DNA of 64,000 nt, taken from positions 1 to 64,000 of the forward strand of contig CAWHFO010000065.1 in NCBI GenBank assembly GCA_963828215.1, written 5' to 3'. Of the stretch, positions 36,751 through 47,918 are shown piece by piece. Within the stretch, counting starts at the first letter, position 1. Every line of letters begins with the position of its first letter. The translations under genes and the position numbers were made by a program. The notes under the pieces are model-generated. The model ran no database searches and was not told the DNA's origin. It was given only the letters and a program-made list of their open reading frames with translations. This DNA comes from CAVTJL01 sp963828215 (GTDB taxonomy: Bacteria; Pseudomonadota; Alphaproteobacteria; Geminicoccales; Geminicoccaceae).

Positions 36751-37553
36751 GCGGCGGCGGCCTCCTGGCCCAGCAGGCGGCGGGTCGCGGCGGCCACGTC
36801 GGCCTCCCGCATCAGCGATTCGCCGACGAGAAAGGCCCGGGCGCCCGCTCGCCTCATGCGGACGAGATCGGCGTGGCTGTGAAGGCCGCTTTCGGCGACC
36901 AGAATCCGATCCTTCGGGATGCGTGCAGCGAGTTCCTCCGTTGTCTCCAGATCGACCGTTAACGTCTTGAGATTGCGATTGTTCACACCGATCAGCCGGG
37001 TCTCAAGCCGAAGCGCCCGGTCCAGCTCGGCGGCGGCGTGGACCTCGACCAGCACATCGAGGCCGAGGCCGGCTGCTGTCTGCGCCAGCTCGTGGGCCAG
37101 GGCGTCGTCGAGGACGGCCATGATGAGCAGGATGCAGTCCGCGCCGAGCAGCCGCGCCTCGATCACCTGGTAAGGATCGATCGTGAAGTCCTTGCGCAGG
37201 CAGGGCAGAGGCACGGCCGTACGCGCCGCCTCGAGATAAGCGTCCCTGCCCTGGAAGAAGGGCTCGTCGGTGAGAACCGAGAGGCAGGCGGCCCCGCCAT
37301 CCCGGTAGGCCCGCGCCAAGCTCGGTGGATCGAAGTGCGGACGGATGAGGCCCTTGCTCGGCGAGGCTTTCTTGATCTCGGCGATGAGGGCCAGCCGGCC
37401 CTGGCCGTGAGCCTCCTCGAGCCGGGCAGCGAAGCCGCGGGGGGCGGGGGCATCCCCCAGACGGCCGAGGAGCGTCGCCTTGGGCAGCGCAGCCTTGCAA
37501 CTGGCCACGTGCCCGCGCTTGACGTCGATGATCCGTGTGAGAACGTCCGACAA
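36747..37553 (-). CDS. trpC: indole-3-glycerol phosphate synthase
   Basis: TrpC closes the indole ring to form indole-3-glycerol phosphate. The protein has 268 residues. IAEIKKASPSKG carries the catalytic Lys, LSVLTDEPFFQG and LRKDFTIDPYQV carry the next Lys, and GVNNRNLKTL and VAESGLHSHADL close the barrel. This is a TrpC without a fused TrpF; trpF is 28 kb away in this window. Confidence 0.97.
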   Translation of the reverse strand: MSDVLTRIIDVKRGHVASCKAALPKATLLGRLGDAPAPRGFAARLEEAHGQGRLALIAEIKKASPSKGLIRPHFDPPSLARAYRDGGAACLSVLTDEPFFQGRDAYLEAARTAVPLPCLRKDFTIDPYQVIEARLLGADCILLIMAVLDDALAHELAQTAAGLGLDVLVEVHAAAELDRALRLETRLIGVNNRNLKTLTVDLETTEELAARIPKDRILVAESGLHSHADLVRMRRAGARAFLVGESLMREADVAAATRRLLGQEAAAA

Positions 37554-37564
37554 GGAGCGCTCCG

Positions 37565-38590
37565 TCAGCGATGGGTGATGCGCACCAGCTGCTCGAGCGC
37601 CCTGGCGGCGCGGCCGCTGTCGATGGAGTCGGCGGCGAGGGCGGCACCCGAGCGGAGGTCCCCGACCTTGCCGGCCACCACCAGGGCCCCCGCGGAGCCC
37701 AGGACGACGGCGTCGCGATAGGGTCCCCTGACGCCGGAGAGGACGGCCCGGACGGCTTCGGCATTATGCTCGGGATCGCCGCCCCTGAGATCGTCCAGCC
37801 GGGCGCGGGGCAGGCCAGCGTCCTCGGGCGTCACCTCGAACACCCGGACCTCGCCCCCATCCCACTCGGCGACAAGGCTGGGCCCCGTGGTGGTGAGCTC
37901 GTCGACGCCATCGAGCCCGTGAACGACCCAGGCCCGCTCGCTGCCGAGCCGGCCCAGCACCCGGGCCAACGGCTCGGCCCAGTCGGCCGCGAACACGCCC
38001 ATGATCTGGCGCTTCACGCCGGCCGGATTGGCGAGCGGTCCCAGGAGGTTGAAGATGGTCCTGGTGCCGAGCTCGACGCGCGGCCCGGCCACGTGGCGCA
38101 TGGCGCCGTGATGGCGCGGCGCCATCATGAAACCGATTCCCGCCTCGGCGATCGCCGCCTCGATCAGATCCACGCCAGCTTCGATATTGACGCCCAGCGC
38201 CGTCAGCACGTCGGAGGAGCCGGCGCGCGAGGAGAGTCCCCGGTTGCCGTGCTTGGCGACCGGGACACCGGCTCCCGCGACGACCAGCGCCGAGGCGGTC
38301 GAGATGTTGTAGGTGCCGGCGCCGTCGCCGCCGGTGCCGCAGGTATCGATCGCACCGACCGGCGCCTTGACGGGCAGCATGCGCTCGCGAAGGACCATCG
38401 CCCCGGCGGTGATCTCCTCGACGGTCTCGCCCCGCACGCGGAGCGCCATGAGGAGGCCACCCATCTGCGCCGGGGTGGCGTCGCCGGACATCATGATGCC
38501 GAAAGCGTCTCTGGCCTGATCGAGAGTCAAGGCCCCGCCCGCGGCGGCGACCCCGATGAGCGCCTTGAATCGTTGCAGATCCGCCGTCAT
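37565..38590 (-). CDS. trpD: anthranilate phosphoribosyltransferase
   Basis: TrpD moves phosphoribosyl from PRPP to anthranilate. The protein has 341 residues. DTCGTGGDGAGTYNIST binds PRPP, VAKHGNRGLSSRAGSSDVL and FNLLGPLANP follow in order, and HGLDGVDELTTTGP lies near the end. It overlaps trpG by 4 bases and lies 11 bases before trpC. Confidence 0.97.
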   Translation of the reverse strand: MTADLQRFKALIGVAAAGGALTLDQARDAFGIMMSGDATPAQMGGLLMALRVRGETVEEITAGAMVLRERMLPVKAPVGAIDTCGTGGDGAGTYNISTASALVVAGAGVPVAKHGNRGLSSRAGSSDVLTALGVNIEAGVDLIEAAIAEAGIGFMMAPRHHGAMRHVAGPRVELGTRTIFNLLGPLANPAGVKRQIMGVFAADWAEPLARVLGRLGSERAWVVHGLDGVDELTTTGPSLVAEWDGGEVRVFEVTPEDAGLPRARLDDLRGGDPEHNAEAVRAVLSGVRGPYRDAVVLGSAGALVVAGKVGDLRSGAALAADSIDSGRAARALEQLVRITHR

Positions 38591-39171
38591 GCTGCCGCCG
38601 CAAGCAGCCTATTCGCCAGAAAGTTGCGCAGCAGTGCGTGACCTTCTACCGTCTCGATGCTCTCTGGATGAAACTGCACGCCATGGATGGGCAGGGAGGT
38701 GTGGCGGATGCCCATGATGACGCCATCTTCGGCGGTAGCATTGACGATCAGGGAGGTGGGCAGGGTGCCCGGCACCACGGTGAGCGAATGGTAGCGCGTC
38801 GCCGAGATCGGGGTCGACAGGCCGCGGAAGACGCCCGAGCCGTCATGATGGATGCGGCTGACCTTGCCGTGCATCGGCACCGGGGCGCGGCCGATCGTGG
38901 CACCCAGCGCCTCGGCGATCGCCTGGTGGCCGAGGCAGACGCCGAGGATAGGGCACTTGCCGGCGGCGGCGCGGATCAGCTCGAGGCAGATCCCGGCCCG
39001 CTCGGGGTCGCATGGCCCGGGGGACAGCACGATGGCCTCGGGCCGTCGGGCCAGCGCCGTCTCGACATCGATCCTGTCGTTGCGCACGACTTCGGTTTCC
39101 GCGCCGAGCTCACCCAGGTAGTGATAAAGATTCCAGGTGAAGCTGTCGTAGTTGTCTATGAGGAGCAGCAT
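38587..39171 (-). CDS. trpG: anthranilate synthase component II (glutamine amidotransferase)
   Basis: TrpG supplies ammonia from glutamine to TrpE. The protein has 194 residues. LLIDNYDSFTWNLYHYLGEL opens it; the nucleophile Cys is in LGVCLGHQAI, and the His and Glu are in VQFHPESIET. It starts the trpGDC-moaC-moeA run on the minus strand. A weak promoter candidate, TTGACG at 39239-39234 with AGCAAA-complement at 39216-39211, lies upstream. The gene is split from trpE by a divergent gene. Confidence 0.96.
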   Translation of the reverse strand: MLLLIDNYDSFTWNLYHYLGELGAETEVVRNDRIDVETALARRPEAIVLSPGPCDPERAGICLELIRAAAGKCPILGVCLGHQAIAEALGATIGRAPVPMHGKVSRIHHDGSGVFRGLSTPISATRYHSLTVVPGTLPTSLIVNATAEDGVIMGIRHTSLPIHGVQFHPESIETVEGHALLRNFLANRLLAAAA

Positions 39172-39308
39172 GCGGGTCGAGAGCCGTTGGTCGTGACGGG
39201 TTCGCGGAGCAGCAAACGCTGCATCGACTGGCCCGTCAAGCGCCGACCGCCCGGTCGACGCGCCTGTCGGCCCGCTTGGACGCCTTCAGCGAAGGGGCGA
39301 GGCGGCGA

Positions 39309-40575
39309 ATGATGCGAGGTTGGCTGAGGCGGCTCAGGCGGGCCGGGCGGGAAGGACGCCTGCCCATCGGTCTGCGCGGCCTCAGTCTGATCGTCGTCGG
39401 GCTGCTGGTCTGCTCGGTCCTGCTCGACTGGCCGCCCCATCCGAGGGCTCCGAGAGCCCGCTCGCCGAGCGTTGCGCCTGCGGCCTCGCAGGTCGAGCCG
39501 GCGACACTGACGCCGCCTTTGGCGTTCGTGCCGTCCGGCGGCCCGAGCAGCCCGAGCAACTCGGTAGCCGTGGCTTCCACCGGACCCGGACGGTCCACGG
39601 CCATCAATAGCGGAACGGCGGTGGCGTCGGCCCAGCCGGCTGGACTCGCGGCCGAGGCCGCCCGCGCCAGCGGCATCGCCGTCGGCGGCACCGCCACCGG
39701 CCGCTGCCCCGGCGCCGCCGGTCCCCGTGCCGGCGCCGCGCGCCGTGCCGGAGGACCCCGAGGCGCGGAAGGCGGGCGATACCGCCCTCGCCTCGCTGCC
39801 GCCGACAACGGGACCGGTCGAGGGGCAGGCACCGGTGGTGGCGATCATCATCGACGATCTGGGGATCAACATTCCGGCGACACGATTGGCCCTGCGGCTG
39901 CCGCCTCCGGTCACCCTGTCCTTCCTGCCCTACGGCTACCGGCTCCATGAGCTCGGCGGGACGGCCCGAGCGGCCGGTGACGAGGTGTTCCTGCATCTTC
40001 CGATGCAGCCCGTGGGCGGGGCCGATCCCGGGCCCGACGCCCTGGTCGAGGGGCTGAGCCCTGCGGAGATCGCGCGGCGCGTCAGCTGGGCGCTCTCCCA
40101 AGTCCCGGACGCCGACGGCGTCAACAATCACATGGGCAGCCGCCTGACCGCCGACCGGGACGCGATGATGCTCGTGATGGGCGATCTGGCCGGGCGCGGC
40201 CTGGTGTTCGTCGACAGCCTCACGGCCTCCGGATCGGTCGCCGCGGCCACGGCCCGGAGCGCCGGCATCCCGGCCACCACGCGCGACGTGTTCCTCGACG
40301 ATGACCAGTCGGCGGCGGCAATCGGCGGCCAGCTGGCGAAGCTCGAGACGATCGCCCGCCGGACCGGGTCGGCGGTCGGCATCGGCCATCCCTATCCGGA
40401 CACGCTGGCAGTGCTCGGCCGGTGGATACCGGAGGCCAGGGCACGCGGGCTTCGGTTCGTCAAGGCGAGCAGCATCGTGGCACTGCGCACCTGCGGGGCG
40501 GAGAAGCCCACGGCGAAAGCCGCCTGCATGGTCCCGGTCGCCGGACCTCCGCCGGTCCGCTCGCGGCCCACCTGA
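39309..40575 (+). CDS. divergent polysaccharide deacetylase family protein, broken by one +1 insertion
   Basis: This protein of the DUF610/YibQ deacetylase family, about 420 residues long, is likely anchored by an N-terminal membrane span (about 20-38, GLSLIVVGLLVCSVLLDW) with a Pro- and Ala-rich periplasmic linker to about residue 155. The catalytic domain has VAIIIDDLGINI, FLHLPMQP and NNHMGSRLTADRD, with SAVGIGHPYPDTL near the end. The frame changes near 39697 in the linker; one extra base explains it. The gene sits on the plus strand between trpG and trpE, splitting the usual trp order. The substrate is unknown. Confidence 0.85.
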
Positions 40576-40593
40576 CCAGCCGGCTGCCCGGCC

Positions 40594-42095
40594 TCAGCCG
40601 CGGCTGGCGAAGCGGACCGCCTCCTCCGCCGCGCGGACGAGCGCCTTGGCCTTGTTCAGCGTTTCCTGATACTCGGCCTCGGGATCGCTGTCCGCTACCA
40701 CGCCGCCGCCCGCCTGGAGGTAGATCTTGCCTTCCCGCACCAGGGCGGTGCGCAGGGCTATGCAGGTATCCATGCTGCCGTCGGCGCCGAAATAGCCGGC
40801 GGTGCCGGCGTAGAACCCGCGCCGCTCCGGCTCCAGCTCCTCGATGATCTCCATCGCCCGGACCTTGGGGGCGCCGCTTACCGTGCCGGCGGGAAACCCG
40901 GCGATCAGGGCATCCAGCGCATCCATCCCCGGTCGTATCCGGCCCTCGACGTTCGAGACGATGTGCATCACGTGGCTGTAGCGCTCGACCACCATCTTCT
41001 CGGTGACCCTCACCGAGCCGATCTCGGCGACCCGGCCCACGTCGTTGCGTCCGAGGTCGAGCAGCATCAGATGCTCGGCGAGCTCCTTGGGATCGGCCAG
41101 CATGTCGGCGGCAAGCGCCTCGTCCTCGGCCCGCGTGGCACCGCGCCAGCGGGTTCCGGCGACCGGTCGGATGGTGACGATGCCGTCCCTGAGCCGGACG
41201 AGGATCTCCGGGCTCGAGCCGACGAGGGCGTAGCCGTCGAGCTGCAGGAAGAACAAGAAAGGCGAGGGATTGAGGCGACGCAGGGCCCGGTACAGCGTGA
41301 AGGGCGGAAGGTCGAACGGCAGCTCGAAGCGCTGCGACGGCACGACCTGGAAGACGTCGCCGGCTGCGATGTACTCTTTCGCCCGACGGACCATCTCGTG
41401 ATAGGCCTCGCGGCTCATGTTCGAGCGCGGCTCGACGCTGCCGCCCGCCGTGCGCGGTGCTGCATGGCCGATGCCGCGCTCGAAGTCGCCCACGGCGTCG
41501 CCGAGCCGCTCGAGCGCCGCGTCGAAGGCGCGATCGGCGCCCACTTCCGGCGACGGATAGACCGGTGTCACGATGGTGACGCGATCGGCGATGTTGTCGA
41601 AGATGGCGGTCAGGGTGGGCCTCAGATAGACGGCGTCCGGGAGGCCCAGCCGGTCCGGGTTCTTGGCCGGCAGGCGTTCCATCAGGCGAACCATGTCGTA
41701 GCCCATATGGCCGAAGAGGCCGGCGGCCATGGGCGGGAGATCGGCCGGCAGCTCGATGCGGCTCTGGCGGATCAGTCGCCTCAGGCTTTCCAGGGCCGGC
41801 TCACCGGTCGGCTCGAATGCGCGCCCGGTCGGCCCGGGCCCGCCGGTTGATCTCGGCGCGATCGCCGAAGCAGCGCCACACGAGATCGGGCTCGAGGCCG
41901 ATAATCGAGTAGCGGCCGCGAACGGCGCCACCCTCGACGCTCTCGAGCAGGAAGCTGAACGGCTTGCCGTCGGCCAGCTTGAGCATCGCCGAGACCGGCG
42001 TCTCGAGGTCGGCGATCAGCGAGGTCCAGACCACCTGTGCCCGCCCCGCCTCGTACGTCTCCCTGAACGCTCTCCCGATCCGGCTGGGTCTGCAT
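40594..42095 (-). CDS. trpE: anthranilate synthase component I, broken by two +1 insertions
   Basis: TrpE makes anthranilate from chorismate with ammonia from TrpG. It is about 500 residues long. The N-terminal part has VVWTSLIADLETPVSAMLKL (the feedback tryptophan site lies here) and FLLESVEGG. The core has GDVFQVVPSQRFE, FLQLDGYALVGSSPEILVR, IRPVAGTR, DLGRNDVGRVA and GTVSGAPKVRAMEII. Frame changes near 42069 and near 41821 are each explained by one extra base. I place the start at ATG 42095, two bases after the ppiD stop, giving MQTQPDRES. It is convergent with the deacetylase gene. Confidence 0.92.
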
Positions 42096-42097
42096 GC

Positions 42098-43989
42098 TCA
42101 CTGCGCCGTCGATTGGATGAGCTGGTCGAGTGCCGCCTGGTGGATCTCCACCGTGTAGCGCTCGCGCAGGGCATCCTCATAGCTCGTGAGGATCTCGCTC
42201 TTCAGCTCGTTGCCGAGCGCCGTCTCGAGCGTCGCCACATCGCCCTTGGGGTCGGCCGGAATGATCGCATCGGTCGCGACGATGGCAGCGCCGGCCGGCA
42301 CCTGCACGACCTTGTCGGCGACCTTGCCCGGGGCCGTCTCGAACAGGGCCTGGACCGCGTCGGGGCCGAGGCCTTGCGTCGAGCCCGGGTCGCTGCGCTT
42401 GAGCGGCTGGATCGTGACGAGCCGGCGGCCGGGGCCGGCCGCTGCAAGCTGCTCCAGCGTCGAGACCGAGTGGGCCTGCCCGAGCAGCGTCTCCGCCTGC
42501 CGCGTCGCCTCCTTGGCCCGCTCGTCCTGCTGCCAAGCCTTGGTCACGCTGTCCTTGACCGCCTCCAGCGGGCGCGTCTGCGTCGGCTGGATGTCGTTGA
42601 CGTGGAAGATGAAATACCGGCTGTCCTGGCCGCGGATGAGAAGCGACGTGTCATCCTTGGCGGCGCTGAAGATCTCATTCAGCATCTCGCTGGTGAGATG
42701 GACGCCCTCCGGCGGCTTGCCGTCCGCCGTGTCGCCCTGGCGGTCCACCGGCGGCAGCTTGTGGACCTGGGCGCCGACCTTGGCCGCCGCCTCGGCGAGG
42801 GTGTCGCCCGCTGCCACCGCGTCGTCGAGCGCGTTGGCCAGGGTCGGCAGCTGGTCGGTCGGCCTTCTTGAGCGCGAGCGCCTTCTGGATCTGACCCCGG
42901 ACCTCGGTCAGCGGCTGCTCGCTTGCGGGCTCGACCCCGACCAGCCGCAACAGGTGCCAGCCGAAGCTCGTCTGCAGCGGCTTGCTGACCTCGTCCGGCC
43001 CGAGCGCGAAGGCCGCCTTGTCCAGGGGGTCGGGAAGGTCGCCGGCGGCGACCGGCCCCACAGTGGTCGTCGAGACCTTGCCGCCCAGCTCGTCCGCTAC
43101 TGCGGCGAAGCTCTCCCCGGCCGCCACCTTCTTGGCCGCCTCCTCGATCGTCGCCCGGTCCGGCGCCAGGAGCTGGAGCAGCCGCCGCCGCTCGGGCTTC
43201 CGATATTGCGCCTTGTCGTCCTCGTAGGCCTTCTTGATCTCGTCCTCGCTGACGGTGACCTCGCCGGCGAGATCGTCGGGCGAGAGGACGATGATGTCGA
43301 CGCTGCGGCGCTCAGGGGACTTGTAGCTGTCGGCATGGGCGTCGAGGTAGGACTGCAGATCCTTGTCCGTCGGCTCGGCGGCCGGCATCGCGGCCGCCTC
43401 GACGAGGAGCGCCCTGCCACGCCGCTCCTCGTTCTGCCAGGCCGACAGGGCGCGGGCCAGGGTGGCCGAGCCGGCGGCGGGCCCGGTGATGGCGTCGACG
43501 AGTTGCGAGCGGACCACGTCCTGACGAAGCTGATCGAGAAAGGCTTCCTCGCCGAGACCGCTCGAGCGAAGGAAGAGATCGAAGCGCGCCCGATCGAACT
43601 TGCCGTCGGTCTGGAACGCCGTCTGGTCGCGGATCGTCTGGGCCAGCGTACGGGTCTGCGACGGCGAGCCCCAGCTCGCGGGCGTGGGCGTCGATCAGCC
43701 GGCCGGTGATGTCCTGCTGCAGAGCCTGACGGACAAGTCCCTCCATGATCGCCGGCGAGCGCTGGAGCGCACCGTGGAGTTGCTGCGACAGGCGCTCGAA
43801 GCTCCGATCGGCCTCGCGGGCGAGCTCGCTCCCGCCGATCGGCAGCCCCTCGACCGTGGCGATCGCGCCGGTCGCGTGGGGTGCTCGGAAGATATCGCCG
43901 ATGCCCCAGATCCCGAAGCTCACGCAGAGGAGGATCAGAAGGATCCGCACCACCCAGCTGGTGGCGCGCTTGCGCATGGCGTCGAGCAT
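42098..43989 (-). CDS. ppiD: PpiD/SurA-type periplasmic peptidyl-prolyl isomerase, broken by two +1 insertions
   Basis: This is a membrane-anchored foldase for outer-membrane and periplasmic proteins. The N-terminus MLDAMRKRATSWVV leads into one membrane span (about 14-33, ILLILLCVSFGIWGIGDIF). A SurA_N-like helical region follows (about 60-260), then a parvulin domain with TTVGPVAAGDLPDPLDKAAF and SFGWHLLRL, and a C-terminal helical part. Frame changes near 43650 and near 42859 are each explained by one extra base. Length is about 630 residues, normal for PpiD. It is followed 2 bases later by trpE, a pairing common in alphaproteobacteria. Confidence 0.88.
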
Positions 43990-44161
43990 CGAGCGGACCC
44001 GTTTGGCCCCCTGGGACCAAGCCCGAGGCGGCGAAGAGACGGCGAGACCATAGGTGGCGTGACGACGGGCCGCAACCGCCAACCAGCGCGGCCGCGGGTC
44101 TGGCAAGGCCCGACGTCGTATGCTAGCTAGCCCGCCGTCGCGAGCCTGATGGACATCGACT

Positions 44162-44905
44162 ATGGCGTTAGCGCAGCCGATCGTGCTCGGCAATTGGAAG
44201 ATGCACGGGCTCCGTGCCGATGGGTTGGCGCTGGCCGGGGCGCTCGCCGAGCGGGTGCACCGTCTCTCGGGCACGCTCGGGGTCTTCCCGCCGTTCACGA
44301 TCCTCCGCGATGTCGCCCGCCGCTTGGCGGGCACGGGCATCATGGTTGGCGCCCAAAACTGTCACGAGCGCCCGTCCGGCGCGTTCACCGGCGAGGTGAG
44401 CGCCGCCATGGTGCGGGATGCCGGCGCCTCGGCGGTGCTTCTCGGGCACTCCGAGCGGCGCCACGGCCTGGGCGAGAGCGACGAGCGCATCCGCGCCAAG
44501 GTGGCGGCGGCGCAGGGCGAGGGTCTGCTGACCGTCCTCTGCATCGGCGAGACGGAAGCCGACTGGCAGGCAGGCCGGCGCGACGAGGTGCTGCGGAGTC
44601 AGCTCCGGGAAAGCCTGCCGGAGCGGGTCGACGGCGAGCGTCTCGCGATCGCCTACGAGCCCGTCTGGGCCATCGGAACCGGCCGCACGCCGGCCGCCGC
44701 CGATATCGAGAGCGCCCACCTCTTCATCGCCGGCGAGCTGGCGACCCGGGGCCTGGAGTCGCCCGTTCTCTACGGCGGCTCGGTCAAGCCCGACAATGCG
44801 CTGAGCATCATGGCGCTCGATCCCGTGGCCGGGGCATTGGTCGGCGGCGCCTGTCTGGACGCCCTGGCGTTCTGGAACATCTATCAGGCGGGCGGCGGGA
44901 CGTGA
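44162..44905 (+). CDS. tpiA: triose-phosphate isomerase
   Basis: TpiA interconverts dihydroxyacetone phosphate and glyceraldehyde 3-phosphate in glycolysis. The protein has 247 residues. Lys13 (LGNWKMHG), His96 (LLGHSERR) and Glu166 (AYEPVWAIGTG) form the active site. It is divergent from ppiD and followed by secG. A hairpin (GCCGCC with GGCGGC, 44906-44921) follows the stop without a T run. Confidence 0.98.
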   Translation: MALAQPIVLGNWKMHGLRADGLALAGALAERVHRLSGTLGVFPPFTILRDVARRLAGTGIMVGAQNCHERPSGAFTGEVSAAMVRDAGASAVLLGHSERRHGLGESDERIRAKVAAAQGEGLLTVLCIGETEADWQAGRRDEVLRSQLRESLPERVDGERLAIAYEPVWAIGTGRTPAAADIESAHLFIAGELATRGLESPVLYGGSVKPDNALSIMALDPVAGALVGGACLDALAFWNIYQAGGGT

Positions 44906-44955
44906 GCCGCCCCGAGGCGGCCAGAGCGCGTCCCATGCCCTCTTAGTCGGACGAG

Positions 44956-45333
44956 ATGATGACGACGGTCATTCTGGTAGTTCACGTGCTGATCGCCATG
45001 GCGATGGTCGCGGTGATCATGGTCCAGAGAAGCGAGGGCGGCGCGCTGGGCGGGCTCGGCGGTGGCACCATGGGCGGCCTGATGACCGGCCGCGGCACCG
45101 CCAATCTCCTGACCCGCGCCACGGCCATTCTGGCGGCCTGCTTCCTGGGCACGAGCCTCGCTCTGGCGCTTCTCGCGGGCCGGACCGAGCGAGCAGCCTC
45201 GCTTCTCGACCTGCCGGCCGGCCAGTCGGCGCCGGCCACAGCGCCGGCGGCGGGAGGCGCGCAGCCGGCCGCGCCAGCAACACCCGCCCAGCCCGCCGCC
45301 CCGGCGGGGCCGAGCGCGCCGGTCGCGCAGTGA
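44956..45333 (+). CDS. secG: protein translocase subunit SecG
   Basis: SecG is a small two-span subunit of the SecYEG protein export channel. The protein has 125 residues. The first span begins at about residue 3, then comes the family loop MVQRSEGGALGGLGGG, and the second span is ILAACFLGTSLALALLAG. The C-terminal 45 residues are rich in Ala and Pro, as often in alphaproteobacteria. The position between tpiA and pyrG is the common alphaproteobacterial order. Confidence 0.95.
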   Translation: MMTTVILVVHVLIAMAMVAVIMVQRSEGGALGGLGGGTMGGLMTGRGTANLLTRATAILAACFLGTSLALALLAGRTERAASLLDLPAGQSAPATAPAAGGAQPAAPATPAQPAAPAGPSAPVAQ

Positions 45334-45418
45334 GGGGAGTGGACGATCGCCCCGACCCAGCCGCCGCTCTCCAACTCCCTCTTGTCTGCGTCTCGGCTGC
45401 GATGGATAGTCGGCGCTG

Positions 45419-47047
<1,629 letters not shown>

Positions 47048-47049
47048 CC

Positions 47050-47898
47050 ATGGCAACGCCGTCCCGCACCGTGCAGGTCGGCCCGATCGCGATCGGGCAG
47101 GACCGGCCGCTGACGCTCATCGCCGGACCCTGTGTGATCGAGAGCCGCGAGCACGCGCTGATGATGGCGGCCGCCCTCGTCGAGATGACGGGCGAGCTGG
47201 GAATTCCTCTCGTCTTCAAGAGCTCGTTCGACAAGGCCAACCGCACCAGCGCCTCGAGTGCCCGCGGGGTCGGGCTGAGGGAAGGGGTGGCGATCCTGGC
47301 CGAGATCAGGGAGCGCCATGGCTGCCCGGTGCTGACCGACATCCATGAGAGCTGGCAGTGCGCGCCGGTGGCCGAGGCGGTCGATGTCCTCCAGATCCCG
47401 GCTTTTCTCTGTCGTCAGACCGACCTGCTCCGGGCAGCGGCTGAGACGGGCCGCGCCATCAATATCAAGAAGGGCCAGTTCCTCGCACCCTGGGACATGA
47501 CCCAGGTGACGGCCAAGCTCGAGGGTTTCGGTGCCGAGCGCGTGCTGGTCTGCGAGCGCGGCGCCTCGTTCGGCTACAACACGCTCGTTTCCGATATGCG
47601 CGCCCTGGCCTATCTGGCCGCCACCGGCTGGCCCGTCGTCTTCGACGCCACCCATTCGGTCCAGCAGCCGGGCGGCCTCGGCGGGCGCAGCGGCGGGCAG
47701 CGCGAGTTCGTGCCGTTGCTGGCGCGGGCGGCCGTGGCCGTCGGCGTCGCCGGCGTCTTCATCGAGGCCCACGAGGACCCGGAGCGGGCGCCGAGCGACG
47801 GTCCCAACATGGTCCCGTTGGCGCGCCTGCGCGAGCTGCTGATCGACCTTAGGGCATTTGACACTCTGGCCAAGAGCCGATCGATGGTCGAGCTCTAG
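47050..47898 (+). CDS. kdsA: 3-deoxy-8-phosphooctulonate synthase
   Basis: KdsA joins arabinose 5-phosphate and PEP to make KDO 8-phosphate for lipopolysaccharide. The protein has 282 residues. IAGPCVIESREHAL, FKSSFDKANRTS, LQIPAFLCRQTDLL, KKGQFLAPWDM and VFDATHSVQQPG are the family motifs. This suggests the organism makes a KDO-containing outer membrane. Lies between pyrG and eno on the same strand. Confidence 0.98.
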   Translation: MATPSRTVQVGPIAIGQDRPLTLIAGPCVIESREHALMMAAALVEMTGELGIPLVFKSSFDKANRTSASSARGVGLREGVAILAEIRERHGCPVLTDIHESWQCAPVAEAVDVLQIPAFLCRQTDLLRAAAETGRAINIKKGQFLAPWDMTQVTAKLEGFGAERVLVCERGASFGYNTLVSDMRALAYLAATGWPVVFDATHSVQQPGGLGGRSGGQREFVPLLARAAVAVGVAGVFIEAHEDPERAPSDGPNMVPLARLRELLIDLRAFDTLAKSRSMVEL

Positions 47899-47918
47899 GC
47901 CTGCCTGGGAGATGAGCC

